Assembly (NCBI GenBank): GCA_964556395.1
Contig: CAZKVR010000008.1
Location: 1-34,490 of the forward strand
Origin: WJKR01 sp964556395
GTDB taxonomy: Archaea; Nanobdellota; Nanobdellia; Woesearchaeales; WJKR01
Length of the DNA stretch: 34,490 bases
Direction: 5' to 3'
Position numbers and translations under genes: made by a program. This document shows, one piece after another, positions 7,042-13,950 of the stretch (the stretch's first letter is position 1; each line of letters starts with the position of its first letter). The notes beneath the pieces were generated by a model, which saw only the letters and a list, made by a program, of their open reading frames with translations, was not told the origin of the DNA and made no database searches.

Positions 7042-7971
7042 ATGTTCCTCGAGAAGCGCAAATCCGGGAAGAGCATCAAGTACTATCTGGTGCATTCTTT
7101 CAGGGATGAGCGTGATAAGGTTGTCAAGCTCAGGCGTTACCTCGGCACGAACCTTTCCGAAAAGCAATTGGAAAAGCTCTCGAAAAGGGCTGAAGAGATA
7201 CTTGAAGAACAAGCGAAAGAGTTCAAGACAGATGTTTTTGATTTCTCTCTGACTGACAAACAACTGCGATCGCTCAACAAGTTTGACGATAAACTAGAAA
7301 TAGTCCATTTCGACGAGCGGCAATGGAGGCGGTTCACTGAAGAATTCGTCTATAATACGAACGCGATAGAAGGATCGACCGTCCTGCCCGACGAAGTCCC
7401 TGTCATCCTCAAGAGCAAAGGCGTGAAGGACGATGAGGCGCGGGAAACCAAAGGTGTTGCGAAAGCAATCGACTTCATACGTTCGACAAAACAGGACTTA
7501 TCGGTCAACCTCCTCCTGAAATTGCACAGGCTTTGTTTTGAAGGGTCGAAGCCTTTCGCTGGCGAACTGCGAGACATCGAAGTCGTCATTCGGGGGAGGG
7601 GTGGCGAGGTTATCCATCGAGGCTCGCCGGCGGAACGTGTGGGGGAAGAGCTCGAAGGAATGGTCGCTTGGTATAAGAAGAACAAGCACAAGTTCAAACC
7701 GCTTGTTTTGGCGGCAATTATCCACAACCAATTCGAGGACATCCATCCCTTCCAAGACGGGAACGGTCGTGTCGGACGCTTGTTGCTGAATTATGTGTTG
7801 TTGCGACACGGTTATCCTCCGATAAACATCCTTTTGGAGGATCGGGCCGAATATTATCGTACGTTGCAGGAATATCAAAAGAACGACAAGCTACGGCCGA
7901 CCATGCACTTCTTGATTAAGCAGTATAAGAAGACGCTCAAACAGGTGACTACAAAGACAAGAAAGGAATGA
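7042..7971 (+). CDS. Fic-domain AMP-transferase (autoinhibited class II)
   Basis: This 309-residue protein starts at ATG 7042, about 25 nt after the TATA box, which fits a leaderless mRNA. An upstream extension in frame runs through the operator and promoter and is not credible. The N-terminal part (residues 1-60) is a basic beta hairpin (IKYYLVHSFRDERDKVVKLRRYLG) plus a helix. The inhibitory motif TNAIEG (106-111, S/T-x-x-x-E-G) precedes the Fic core, and the catalytic loop HPFQDGNGRVGR spans 235-246 with all key residues. The family transfers AMP (sometimes another nucleotide or phosphate) to hydroxyl side chains; the N-terminal inhibitory helix marks class II. Base composition is visibly lower in GC (about 47 percent in a sampled 60 bases) than the neighbours, consistent with transfer. 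The stop codon lies inside the right palindromic element. Confidence 0.93.
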   Translation: MFLEKRKSGKSIKYYLVHSFRDERDKVVKLRRYLGTNLSEKQLEKLSKRAEEILEEQAKEFKTDVFDFSLTDKQLRSLNKFDDKLEIVHFDERQWRRFTEEFVYNTNAIEGSTVLPDEVPVILKSKGVKDDEARETKGVAKAIDFIRSTKQDLSVNLLLKLHRLCFEGSKPFAGELRDIEVVIRGRGGEVIHRGSPAERVGEELEGMVAWYKKNKHKFKPLVLAAIIHNQFEDIHPFQDGNGRVGRLLLNYVLLRHGYPPINILLEDRAEYYRTLQEYQKNDKLRPTMHFLIKQYKKTLKQVTTKTRKE

Positions 7972-7983
7972 TTCGTGGTCACC
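7944..7983. repeat. Right 40-bp palindromic element overlapping the Fic stop codon
   Basis: GGTGACTACA (7944-7953) and CGTGGTCACC (7974-7983) are separated by exactly 20 bp. Each arm differs from the left element by one base. The spacers agree at only about half of the positions, so the arms are what is conserved. The element spans the last codons and the stop of fic. It may be a second operator site for looping, or the other boundary of a mobile cassette. Confidence 0.7.
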
Positions 7984-8018
7984 TATTCTTTAATCCTTGT
8001 TTGTGCCTAAAATGGGTC

Positions 8019-8125
8019 TGAGCCCGGGAGGATTCGAACCCCCGATCTGTCGGTCCCTGGCTTCGGAACGCTTTGGTGTCGTTCCCATGAAGCCGACCGC
8101 TCTATCCAGGCTAAGCTACGGGCCC
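8019..8125 (-). tRNA. tRNA-Arg(UCG) with a 32-nt intron
   Basis: The minus strand folds as a cloverleaf. Acceptor GGGCCCG pairs with CGGGCTC (one G-U), followed by A73. The D stem is GCTT/GAGC. The anticodon stem is GTCGG/CCGAC, the variable loop is AGATC, and the T arm is GGGGG-TTCGAAT-CCTCC. No CCA is encoded. The anticodon loop is interrupted: removing 32 nt (8088-8057) gives loop CTTCGGA with anticodon TCG, and the body resembles archaeal tRNA-Arg. The intact tRNA would be 75 nt. It lies 35 bases from the right Fic palindrome and 32 bases from the HEPN gene. An arginyl-tRNA synthetase gene is also in this window. Confidence 0.88.
8057..8088 (-). other. tRNA-Arg intron with bulge-helix-bulge splice motif
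   Basis: The intron lies between tRNA positions 35 and 36, not the usual 37/38. A bulge-helix-bulge can be drawn: outer helix CGGTC/GACCG, central 4-bp helix GGCT/AGCC, 3-nt bulges TCA and AGG each cut after the second base, and an internal hairpin GGAACG/CGTTCC. Both cuts yield the loop CTTCGGA, so structure and decoding agree. Confidence 0.75.
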
Positions 8126-8157
8126 TTTGTGGTTGTGGTGTTATTCGTGTTTTCTTT

Positions 8158-8580
8158 TTAAAGCTTTGCCATGCTTTCTTGTAGCTTCTCGTGTATTGCT
8201 CGTACTTGCTCGCTGTGCGCTCGTAGCTTTTCCGTGCTGAGCTTCTTGCCGTGGTAGTGGGTGTCGTTCCGGGCTTGCCGGAGCTCTTCGAACCCTTTGA
8301 GTCCTGTCTGTTCTTCCACGTAGGCGTAGAGGCATTTGTGGTCTGTGGCTTTCAGGCCTTTGCTCCGCAGGTATGCTTCTGCGAGGAGGTGGAGCGCGTC
8401 GTAGCTGGTGAGGAAGACTGCTAGCCATTCCTCGTCTTTTTCTGCCAGTGCGGCTGCGAGTTTCCGCGCCCCTGACATCATCGTCTTGGCGTTGTCTCTT
8501 GTGGTGCGTGCCTTGTCCTTGTTGATGACTATCTCTCTGTACGCTCCTCTCTTCCTGCATTCTTCCGCGTGGCTAGACAT
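8158..8580 (-). CDS. HEPN-domain toxin (HepT-like) of a HEPN-MNT system
   Basis: This is a 140-residue helical protein. The long helix around residues 24-75 and the motif RNDTHYH (104-110) near the C-terminal helix are typical of HEPN ribonucleases, whose catalytic motif is R-x4-6-H. Here R104 and H110 are separated by five residues, with Tyr109 between H108 and H110. In characterised HepT toxins a Tyr next to this motif is AMPylated by the partner MntA; the adjacent Tyr here could serve, but the spacing is atypical. The gene starts inside the 3' end of the MNT gene (8-base overlap, 8573-8580), so the two are coupled. The likely role is an RNase toxin held inactive by its partner. Confidence 0.85.
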   Translation of the reverse strand: MSSHAEECRKRGAYREIVINKDKARTTRDNAKTMMSGARKLAAALAEKDEEWLAVFLTSYDALHLLAEAYLRSKGLKATDHKCLYAYVEEQTGLKGFEELRQARNDTHYHGKKLSTEKLRAHSEQVRAIHEKLQESMAKL

Positions 8581-9097
8581 TTATCGTCGCTCCTAGTTTC
8601 TCGAGGTTTCCTTTGATGAATCGTCCTTCGATGATGTGTGGCAACAGGTGTTTCATCTTTCGCAGGTCGTCCTTGTCTTTGGCGTGGTGGAGGTCTATCT
8701 CCCGTCCGAGTTTCCGTTCTTGTGCCTTGAGGTCTGGCGCGTCTCCGTAGATGAACACGTCGACGTCGCTGTCGTCGTACCAGTCCCATCTGGTCATGCT
8801 TCCGAAGATGATCGCGACGTCCGCTTCGCTCTTTGCGAGTGTCGTGGCGAGGTCTTCGAGTTCTTCTTGGGCGTGTCGTCGTTTGCGTTCCTTGACTGCT
8901 TCGTTGTTTTCGAGCGTGTAGGTGGGGTGTCGTCCTGGTTGTTTCTCTTTCTTGATTATCTTTGCTTGTTCGAGTCTTTTGAGGTGGTTGGTGAGTTGCG
9001 GCTTGCTGATGTCGGTCGTTGCTTGGAGTTGGCTGTACGTCCATCTCTTTGGGTTGTTGAACAGGGTGGTGAGTAGTTGTCGTTCCTTGCTACGCAT
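8573..9097 (-). CDS. Winged-helix + minimal nucleotidyltransferase (MntA-like) antitoxin
   Basis: This 174-residue protein has two domains. Residues 1-65 form a winged helix-turn-helix (YSQLQATTDISKPQLTNHLKRLEQAKII, then a wing PGRHPTYTLE), so it can bind DNA. Residues 75-174 form a minimal nucleotidyltransferase with GS (99-100), the D-x-D pair D111/D113 in SDVDVFIYGD, and a third carboxylate D135 (REIDL). In HEPN-MNT systems the MNT partner transfers AMP to the HEPN toxin. The added HTH suggests it also represses its own operon. A TATA box at 9122-9130 and a palindrome at 9100-9121 lie just upstream, giving a leaderless start at 9097. It is the first gene of a two-gene operon with the HEPN gene. 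Confidence 0.88.
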   Translation of the reverse strand: MRSKERQLLTTLFNNPKRWTYSQLQATTDISKPQLTNHLKRLEQAKIIKKEKQPGRHPTYTLENNEAVKERKRRHAQEELEDLATTLAKSEADVAIIFGSMTRWDWYDDSDVDVFIYGDAPDLKAQERKLGREIDLHHAKDKDDLRKMKHLLPHIIEGRFIKGNLEKLGATINV

Positions 9098-9099
9098 AT

Positions 9100-9121
9100 T
9101 TGGTTAGGGTGTCCTAACTAA
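9100..9121. promoter_or_regulatory. Palindromic operator of the MNT-HEPN operon
   Basis: Arms TTGGTTAGG (9100-9108) and CCTAACTAA (9113-9121) form an inverted repeat with one mismatch around a 4-bp spacer. It fills the space between the TATA box and the start codon, where bound protein would block initiation. The winged-helix domain of the MNT protein is the obvious candidate ligand (inference). Confidence 0.7.
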
Positions 9122-9130
9122 TATTTATGT
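9122..9130 (-). promoter_or_regulatory. TATA box of the MNT-HEPN operon
   Basis: ACATAAATA on the minus strand lies about 25-30 nt upstream of the ATG at 9097 and abuts the palindromic operator. Confidence 0.6.
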
Positions 9131-9285
9131 GTTGTCCTCCGACAAGGATGGTGGAGAATCACTTATAAGAACCTTCGCGCCGCACCTGTCCCGTGCATCC
9201 TTCCGGCATCCTCGGAAACATTCCGTCCTTTTAAGAAACATACTTATTTAAACAGTATACCTTTCCGTACGATTTCCAATATATA

Positions 9286-9654
9286 GTGACGACGACCGTG
9301 CAGCAGCTCATCGACGACATCGCCAACTCTCTCACCTTGTACTGCGAGGAGTGCGGCGCTGCTTGTTGCGGCGCCGGTAAGCTAGCTCTCGACCGGAAGT
9401 CCGCCAGATTCTTCGCTAGGAAGATCAGTCACAACGGCTTCGACGTCGTCAACCTGGAGAACGGTTGCGAGCACCTCAAGGACGGCCGGTGCGCCATCTA
9501 CCCTGACCGTCCATTGACTTGCCGCCAGTTCCCGCTCTTCCTCAGGCACAAGACGCTCTTCGTAGCGACGTGCTGCCCTGCCATCCCGCGGATAGAGAAG
9601 AGAATCATGGCTTTGAAAGAGTCCTATCCTGGGTTGAAAGTGATTTACCAATAA
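9286..9654 (+). CDS. YkgJ-type (CxxCxxxCC) cysteine-cluster protein
   Basis: This 122-residue protein starts at GTG 9286. A TATA box at 9244-9252 lies about 34 nt upstream, and there is no better start. Cysteines are arranged CEECGAACC near residues 20-28, a CEHLKDGRCAIYPDRPLTCRQFPLF block near 60-84, and CC near 96-97. This order is the signature of the YkgJ/UPF0153 family, small cytoplasmic proteins thought to bind zinc or an iron-sulfur cluster. Their reaction is not established; in some flagellated bacteria a relative is FliB, but nothing of that kind is nearby. Convergent with the Alba gene, with 7 bases between the stops. Confidence 0.85.
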   Translation: MTTTVQQLIDDIANSLTLYCEECGAACCGAGKLALDRKSARFFARKISHNGFDVVNLENGCEHLKDGRCAIYPDRPLTCRQFPLFLRHKTLFVATCCPAIPRIEKRIMALKESYPGLKVIYQ

Positions 9655-9661
9655 GAAAGTT

Positions 9662-9952
9662 CTATTTCTTCGCCAGTACGATGTCGATCGTCGACACCCT
9701 GACGTCCTTCCCTTCCGAGTTGGTGAACTCTTCCGAGTCGATGGAGATCTCCTTGACGTGTATCTGGTCTTTCAAGAATCTTTTACAAGCGACTTCCGCC
9801 ACGTCCACCGCCCTGGAGATGAACTTGCCCCTCGCTTTCACCAATACTTCAGAAGCGTTCTTCGTCGTGAACTGCACCACGACTGACGTGACGTAGTTCA
9901 TGAACGGCTTGTTGCCGATATAGATGAAATTGTCCTGCCCTTCGGTTGTCAT
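9662..9952 (-). CDS. albA: Alba, archaeal chromatin and RNA-binding protein
   Basis: The protein has 96 residues from ATG 9952. The core NFIYIGNKPFMNYVTSVVVQF, then KARGKFISRAVDVAEVACKRFL and VSTIDIVLAKK, is clearly Alba, a dimeric protein that coats DNA and RNA. The lysine in the IGNKP loop that is acetylated in crenarchaeal Alba is present. A GTG at 10012, overlapping the stop of the eS17 gene, would add 20 residues (SGADSSPEGETNGYGGWPA). I prefer the ATG because the family normally begins just before this core and a GGGTGG Shine-Dalgarno sequence lies about 8 nt upstream. The extended form remains possible. It is the second gene of an operon with eS17. Confidence 0.92.
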   Translation of the reverse strand: MTTEGQDNFIYIGNKPFMNYVTSVVVQFTTKNASEVLVKARGKFISRAVDVAEVACKRFLKDQIHVKEISIDSEEFTNSEGKDVRVSTIDIVLAKK

Positions 9953-10008
9953 TGCCGGCCACCCCCCATAGCCGTTCGTCTCTCCTTCAGGCGAGGAGTC
10001 CGCACCGC

Positions 10009-10194
10009 TCACTCTGCCTTCTTCTTCCTCACCATGTACCCTGCCACGGCGTTTCGCATCTTCTTGCTGCGGAACTCCGCGATCTCCTTCAACTGCTCCT
10101 TGTTCTTCTCGAAGTCGGTGTTGAAGTGTTCGGGGTGGCTCTCGAGGAAGTCTCTCGTCTTCGCCTTTATCTGCTTGGTCTTGATTCGTCCCAT
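10009..10194 (-). CDS. rps17e: 30S ribosomal protein eS17 (S17e)
   Basis: The protein has 61 residues from ATG 10194, which follows a GGTGA Shine-Dalgarno sequence by 4 nt. The frame is open further upstream, but the family begins MGRIKTKQIK as here. The rest (FEKNKEQLKEIAEFRSKKMRNAVAGYMVRKKK) is the typical eS17 helical body and basic tail. It is a small-subunit protein shared by archaea and eukaryotes. A TATA box at about 10239-10249 gives a leader of some 20 nt. The stop overlaps a possible GTG start of alba. Confidence 0.92.
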   Translation of the reverse strand: MGRIKTKQIKAKTRDFLESHPEHFNTDFEKNKEQLKEIAEFRSKKMRNAVAGYMVRKKKAE

Positions 10195-10317
10195 GCGGTC
10201 ACCAATGTCTCTGCTGTTCCCAAAAAGAACGTTTAACATTTTATAAAGCTTCCGGCTATGAGCCGCCACCACGCCTCTTCAGGCCTCCTCCTTGTCATCC
10301 TGGCGTCGTGGCGGTAG

Positions 10318-10325
10318 ATATAAAA
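10318..10325 (+). promoter_or_regulatory. TATA box fixing the start at 10350
   Basis: ATATAAAA lies 25 nt upstream of ATG 10350. It lies inside the upstream in-frame extension from 10308, which therefore cannot be translated from this promoter. Confidence 0.6.
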
Positions 10326-10349
10326 GCACGTCCTCTTTCACCCATCAGT

Positions 10350-10949
10350 ATGCGGTTCGACCTTTCTTTCAAGGGTAAGCGCCTCCAGCTAAGCCTCGAC
10401 GGGGCTGACGCCTCTCCCAAGGAGCTCAAGGGCTTGCTCAACGCCGCGGCCAAGGCTGAAGAGCAGGTTTCCGAGCCCGAGCTCAGGGCTCGTGTCATAC
10501 GTCAGCTCAAGACCGAGATATTGCAGGAGGGTGACGTCGAGGAGGTCTCCGCTCCGGGCTTGTGGGAGGTCCCTCAGGACCTCGTCCGTCACAAGGAGGC
10601 TTCTTCCTTCCTCAAGCGCGAGGCCGACCTGAACCGGTCGTTGTGGTATGAGAAGACGTCCTTCGCCTTGAGTACGGTCATCTCCGACCGGGAGCAGCGT
10701 TACACCCTCGACCGCCAGCAGCTCCGCAAGTCTCTCAACCGGCTCGGAGTCCATGAGCGCGTGTCCGGCGCCGGCGCGCTCCTCGCCCGCGTCAAGGGTG
10801 ACTTGGATGACTCGTTGCGTTCCGAGGTGGAGGACTTCCTTCGCAAGGAGGTCCAGGCCGAGCGGAGCCACGTCGTGTTCGAGCACAAGGATTACGGCAG
10901 CCGCGCCTCTTTGGAATTGGTCTTGTTCGGCGACTTCTCTTTCGACTAG
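10350..10949 (+). CDS. Uncharacterised 199-residue protein
   Basis: The start at ATG 10350 is set by a TATA box 25 nt upstream. The N-terminus (MRFDLSFKGKRLQLSLDGAD) reads as a beta hairpin. The middle is helical and charged, with LLNAAAKAEEQVSEPELRARVIRQLKTEIL. The C-terminal third (LGVHERVSGAGALLARVKGDLDDSLRSEVEDFLRKEVQAERSHVVFEHKDYGSRASLELVLFGDF) resembles an alternating alpha/beta domain ending in strands. There is no signal peptide, membrane segment or catalytic motif. I do not recognise a family. It stands alone between divergent eS17 and the next leaderless gene. Confidence 0.65.
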   Translation: MRFDLSFKGKRLQLSLDGADASPKELKGLLNAAAKAEEQVSEPELRARVIRQLKTEILQEGDVEEVSAPGLWEVPQDLVRHKEASSFLKREADLNRSLWYEKTSFALSTVISDREQRYTLDRQQLRKSLNRLGVHERVSGAGALLARVKGDLDDSLRSEVEDFLRKEVQAERSHVVFEHKDYGSRASLELVLFGDFSFD

Positions 10950-10954
10950 AAACC

Positions 10955-10963
10955 TTTATATAG
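10955..10963 (+). promoter_or_regulatory. TATA box fixing the start at 10988
   Basis: TTTATATAG lies 25 nt upstream of ATG 10988. It excludes the in-frame start at 10970. Confidence 0.6.
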
Positions 10964-10987
10964 TCTGTCTTGGCTGGTACTGCCACC

Positions 10988-11563
10988 ATGGTATCCCCTC
11001 AGCTCCTCCAGTACCTCGAGACCGAAGAGGCCCGAGGCTACACCGACGACCAGCTCCGCAAGGTCCTCCTGGACAACGGCTACCCGCAGGCCGAGGTGGA
11101 GGAGGCGTTGAGGGAGTCGCGCGCCGCCTCGAAAGATCCTGCGACGCCTACGCCGCCGTCGGAACCGCAGGCCGGGCAGCAGTCACAGCCGGAGTCCCAG
11201 GCGGACTCTGCGCCTCCAGCGAGTGATGCTGTTGAGGACGATAACAAGCAGTCGTTCACCAGGCGTGGCGTCGTCGGACAATTCCTCCTCTCCCTCGTCA
11301 CGTTCGGCATCTACGGCATCGTCTGGCTCGGCAAGATGTCATCGGACCTCATCAAGGCCGGCCATGACTCGCCCAACCCTAAGAAGTTGTGGTGGATCCT
11401 CGTCCCCATCGCGAACATCGTCATCTACATCAAGTTCTACATCAAGTTCTCCGGTGCGCTTGAGGAAGCCACGGGTTTCGGCAAGGCCGGCATGATAGTG
11501 TTGTTGTTGCTCCTCAACCCCGTCGGCCTCATCATCGCCCAGGCCCAGTTGAACAAACAGTGA
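10988..11563 (+). CDS. Membrane protein: UBA-like repeat plus DUF4234-like domain
   Basis: This 191-residue protein begins with a short helical repeat (LLQYLETEEARGYTDDQLRKVLLDNGYPQAEVEEAL, residues 6-41), a UBA/SHOCT-like pattern often seen at the ends of membrane proteins from small-genome archaea. A low-complexity Pro/Gln/Ser linker (45-85) follows. The C-terminal half has FLLSLVTFGIYGIVWLGKMSSDL, then WWILVPIANIVIYIKFYIKFSGALEEATG and a last hydrophobic segment. That order matches DUF4234 membrane domains. Function is unknown; a role in membrane or envelope organisation is only a guess. Leaderless start by TATA spacing. Confidence 0.75.
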   Translation: MVSPQLLQYLETEEARGYTDDQLRKVLLDNGYPQAEVEEALRESRAASKDPATPTPPSEPQAGQQSQPESQADSAPPASDAVEDDNKQSFTRRGVVGQFLLSLVTFGIYGIVWLGKMSSDLIKAGHDSPNPKKLWWILVPIANIVIYIKFYIKFSGALEEATGFGKAGMIVLLLLLNPVGLIIAQAQLNKQ

Positions 11564-11591
11564 TGGCCGTCCGACGACGGGGCCGTAAGAG

Positions 11592-11599
11592 TTATAAAC
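11592..11599 (+). promoter_or_regulatory. TATA box of the DnaQ-like exonuclease gene
   Basis: TTATAAAC lies about 25 nt upstream of ATG 11622, predicting a leaderless mRNA. Confidence 0.55.
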
Positions 11600-11621
11600 G
11601 GTCTGCTACGCGCCCGTCCCT

Positions 11622-12233
11622 ATGAGGTCTTCCTCCTACGTCGTCCTCGACGTCGAGACCACCGGCTTGAGGCCTGGCAGGCACGGACTGACCGAGGTCT
11701 ACGCCGCCCGCGTCGACGGCCACGGCAACGTCAAGGGCGACTTCCACTCGATGGTCAACCCCGGCCGCCCCATCCCGGCTTTCATCACCCGCCTCACCGG
11801 CATCGATGACGGCATGGTCGAGGACGCCCCCGAGCCTCGGGAAGCCGTCAGGGCGTTCGACCGCTTCCTCGACCAGGATGACGTCCTCGTCGGCCACAAC
11901 CTCCGGTTCGACCTCTCATTCCTCAGCCACGAACGTCGGAGATTGTTCGAAAGGCCTTTCCCTCATCAGCCGCTCTGCACGCTCAAGCTCTCCAGGCGCG
12001 TCTTCGCACCCGAACCTTTCCCGAGCTACAGGCTCGGAGTCCTCGCCGAACGGTTGGGCATACCTTTGGAGGGAGCTCACCGCGCCCGGGCCGACGTCAT
12101 GGCCACCGTCGCGCTCAAGCAAGAACTTTTCAAGAGGATGGAAGAGGTCGGCTTCTCCGACCGTCAGGACGCGCTCAACCTCCAAACACTACCGCTACGA
12201 CAGGCGGCGTCGCTGTTCACGCCTCCAGAATGA
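11622..12233 (+). CDS. DnaQ-family DEDDh 3'-5' exonuclease
   Basis: This 203-residue protein has the three exonuclease motifs in order: ExoI LDVETTGL (D9, E11), ExoII GHNLRFDLSFL (D near 92), and ExoIII HRARADVMAT (His near 150, Asp five residues later), making it DEDDh. The fold matches the proofreading epsilon subunit of bacterial Pol III and related stand-alone nucleases that trim single-stranded DNA or RNA ends. No polymerase domain is attached. The C-terminal 35 residues lie beyond the core. The gene is convergent with argS, with only 3 bases between stop codons. The substrate in this organism is unknown. Confidence 0.9.
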   Translation: MRSSSYVVLDVETTGLRPGRHGLTEVYAARVDGHGNVKGDFHSMVNPGRPIPAFITRLTGIDDGMVEDAPEPREAVRAFDRFLDQDDVLVGHNLRFDLSFLSHERRRLFERPFPHQPLCTLKLSRRVFAPEPFPSYRLGVLAERLGIPLEGAHRARADVMATVALKQELFKRMEEVGFSDRQDALNLQTLPLRQAASLFTPPE

Positions 12234-12236
12234 GCT

Positions 12237-13916
12237 TCACATCTCTTCCAACGCGGGTATCCCGAGTGATTCCAAGACCCGTCCGAGCGCTTCCTTCGTC
12301 TTCAGCACCAATAACAATCTCGCCTTCTTCACCGTCTCCGCCTCTTGGAGTATCTGGTGTGTGTGGTAGAACGTGTTCGCCTCTTGCGCCAGGTCTATCG
12401 CGTACCGCGCCAGCAATGATGGCTTGTGCTTCTCGGCGGCTTCCAGCAATACGTCCGTCTCCTTCCCCAGTCGTTTGATGACTGATTGCTCCTCGCTTGA
12501 CTCGAGGATGCTGTGGTCCACGTTCTCCGTCACCTTCTTGCCGTGCTTCCTGAGGATGGAGCACAGCCGTGCGTGGGTGTACTGGAGGTACGGCCCCGTC
12601 TCCCCTTCGAAGTCCATCGCCTTCTCCAGGTCGAAGATGATCCGCTTCTTGGGTTCTTGCAACACCAACGGCAGTTTCATGGCCCCTAGGGTGATGCCTT
12701 TCGCGCTTGCTTCCCGCTTCTTGTCGGGCCAGTCCTCGTGGCGTTCCGCCACGCCTTCCTTGGCGCGCTCGTACACCTTGCCGTAGAACTCGTCGAACGG
12801 TATCGCCGTCCCTTCACGGCTGCTCATCTTGCCTTCCTTGAGCATGACGAGGCCGTAGCTGACGTGGTGGCATTTCCGGGCTTGCGGGAAGCCGTCTTTC
12901 TCCAACAGTTTGAATAGTTGTTGGAAGTGCAGCTCTTGCTCCGAGCCGACGACGTAGATGTTCCGGTCTATCTCGTAGTCCTTGAACTTCCGCTCCGCCA
13001 ACGCCAGGTCTTTCGCCAGGTAGGGCGTCGTGCCGTCACGCTTCCGGATGATCGCGGTGTGCAACCCCTCGTGCTCCAGGTCCGCCACCAACGCCCCTTC
13101 GGATTCCTTCAGGATGCCTTTCTCGTGCATCCGGTTGACGATTGGCTTGACGGCTGGCGTCACGTCCGAGTCGAAGAACCGCGCGTCGAAGGGGAGCATC
13201 TCGAGCTGTTCGAAGATGCGGTGCCAGTCGTCGATGCTCCACTGGCGCGTCTTCTTCCACAATTCCAGGGTTTCCTTGTCGCCTTCCTCGAGCTTCCGGA
13301 GGACCTCGTCAGCCTCTTTCTTGGCTTCCTCGTCTTCCTGAGCCGTCCGCGCACCTTCTGCGTAGATGCCGCCCAGCCAGCGGAGCTTGTCCTTCGGCGG
13401 CTCCTCGTCCGCGTGGTATTTCTGGAGCGCCCAGAGGCACTTTGCGACGTGGGCGCCGGTGTCGTTGATGTAGTACGCGTTGACGACTGGGAATCCCGCC
13501 GCTTTCATGACGCGCACGATGCTGTCTCCCAGGAAGAGGTTGCGGAGGTGTCCGATGTGCGCCTCTTTGTGCGTGTTGCCGTTGCTGTGCTCGACCATGA
13601 CGCGCTCTTTGCGCTTCGGGAGCTTCCGGCGTTTGGTCAATGCTTCTTCCGCCACGATGGCCTTGTTGAGGTAGAAGTTGACGTAGGGACCGGTTGCTAT
13701 GATGGTCGCGACGGGTAGTTCTGGCTTGATGTCCTGTGCCAATTGCTGCGCTATCTTCACGGGGGACTTCTTCCACTCCTTGGCGAGTCCGAAGCATGGG
13801 AACGCCACGTCCCCTAGTTCTGGGCTGGGCGGCTCTTCCAACAGGTTGAGCGCGTCCGCCGTGTTGACTTTGGCCGCCTTGCTGACGAGCCTGGCGACCT
13901 CTTCCGCGAAGAGCAT
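12237..13916 (-). CDS. argS: Arginyl-tRNA synthetase
   Basis: The protein has 559 residues from ATG 13916; a GTG at 13925 would add three. A TATA box at 13941-13949 fits either as a leaderless start. The protein charges tRNA-Arg with arginine using ATP. Class I signatures are present: HIGH as HIGHLRN near residue 120, preceded by VEHSNGNTHKEA, and a KMSKS-type loop KMSSREG in the second half. The N-terminal additional domain (1-90, ending GPYVNFYLNK) and the C-terminal helical anticodon-binding DALR domain (ARYAIDLAQEANTFYHTHQIL) are complete. The length matches the family. An intron-bearing tRNA-Arg(UCG), one of its substrates, is 4 kb away. Confidence 0.97.
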   Translation of the reverse strand: MLFAEEVARLVSKAAKVNTADALNLLEEPPSPELGDVAFPCFGLAKEWKKSPVKIAQQLAQDIKPELPVATIIATGPYVNFYLNKAIVAEEALTKRRKLPKRKERVMVEHSNGNTHKEAHIGHLRNLFLGDSIVRVMKAAGFPVVNAYYINDTGAHVAKCLWALQKYHADEEPPKDKLRWLGGIYAEGARTAQEDEEAKKEADEVLRKLEEGDKETLELWKKTRQWSIDDWHRIFEQLEMLPFDARFFDSDVTPAVKPIVNRMHEKGILKESEGALVADLEHEGLHTAIIRKRDGTTPYLAKDLALAERKFKDYEIDRNIYVVGSEQELHFQQLFKLLEKDGFPQARKCHHVSYGLVMLKEGKMSSREGTAIPFDEFYGKVYERAKEGVAERHEDWPDKKREASAKGITLGAMKLPLVLQEPKKRIIFDLEKAMDFEGETGPYLQYTHARLCSILRKHGKKVTENVDHSILESSEEQSVIKRLGKETDVLLEAAEKHKPSLLARYAIDLAQEANTFYHTHQILQEAETVKKARLLLVLKTKEALGRVLESLGIPALEEM

Positions 13917-13950
13917 GGTTGTCACGTCAGGGGAGGCTGGTATTTAAGGC

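Noticed and set aside
8019..8125. Reading the anticodon as TCA (selenocysteine-type) with a canonical 37/38 intron
   Set aside because: The tRNA body has a short variable loop and Arg-type sequence, and the bulge-helix-bulge puts the cuts so that the anticodon is TCG.
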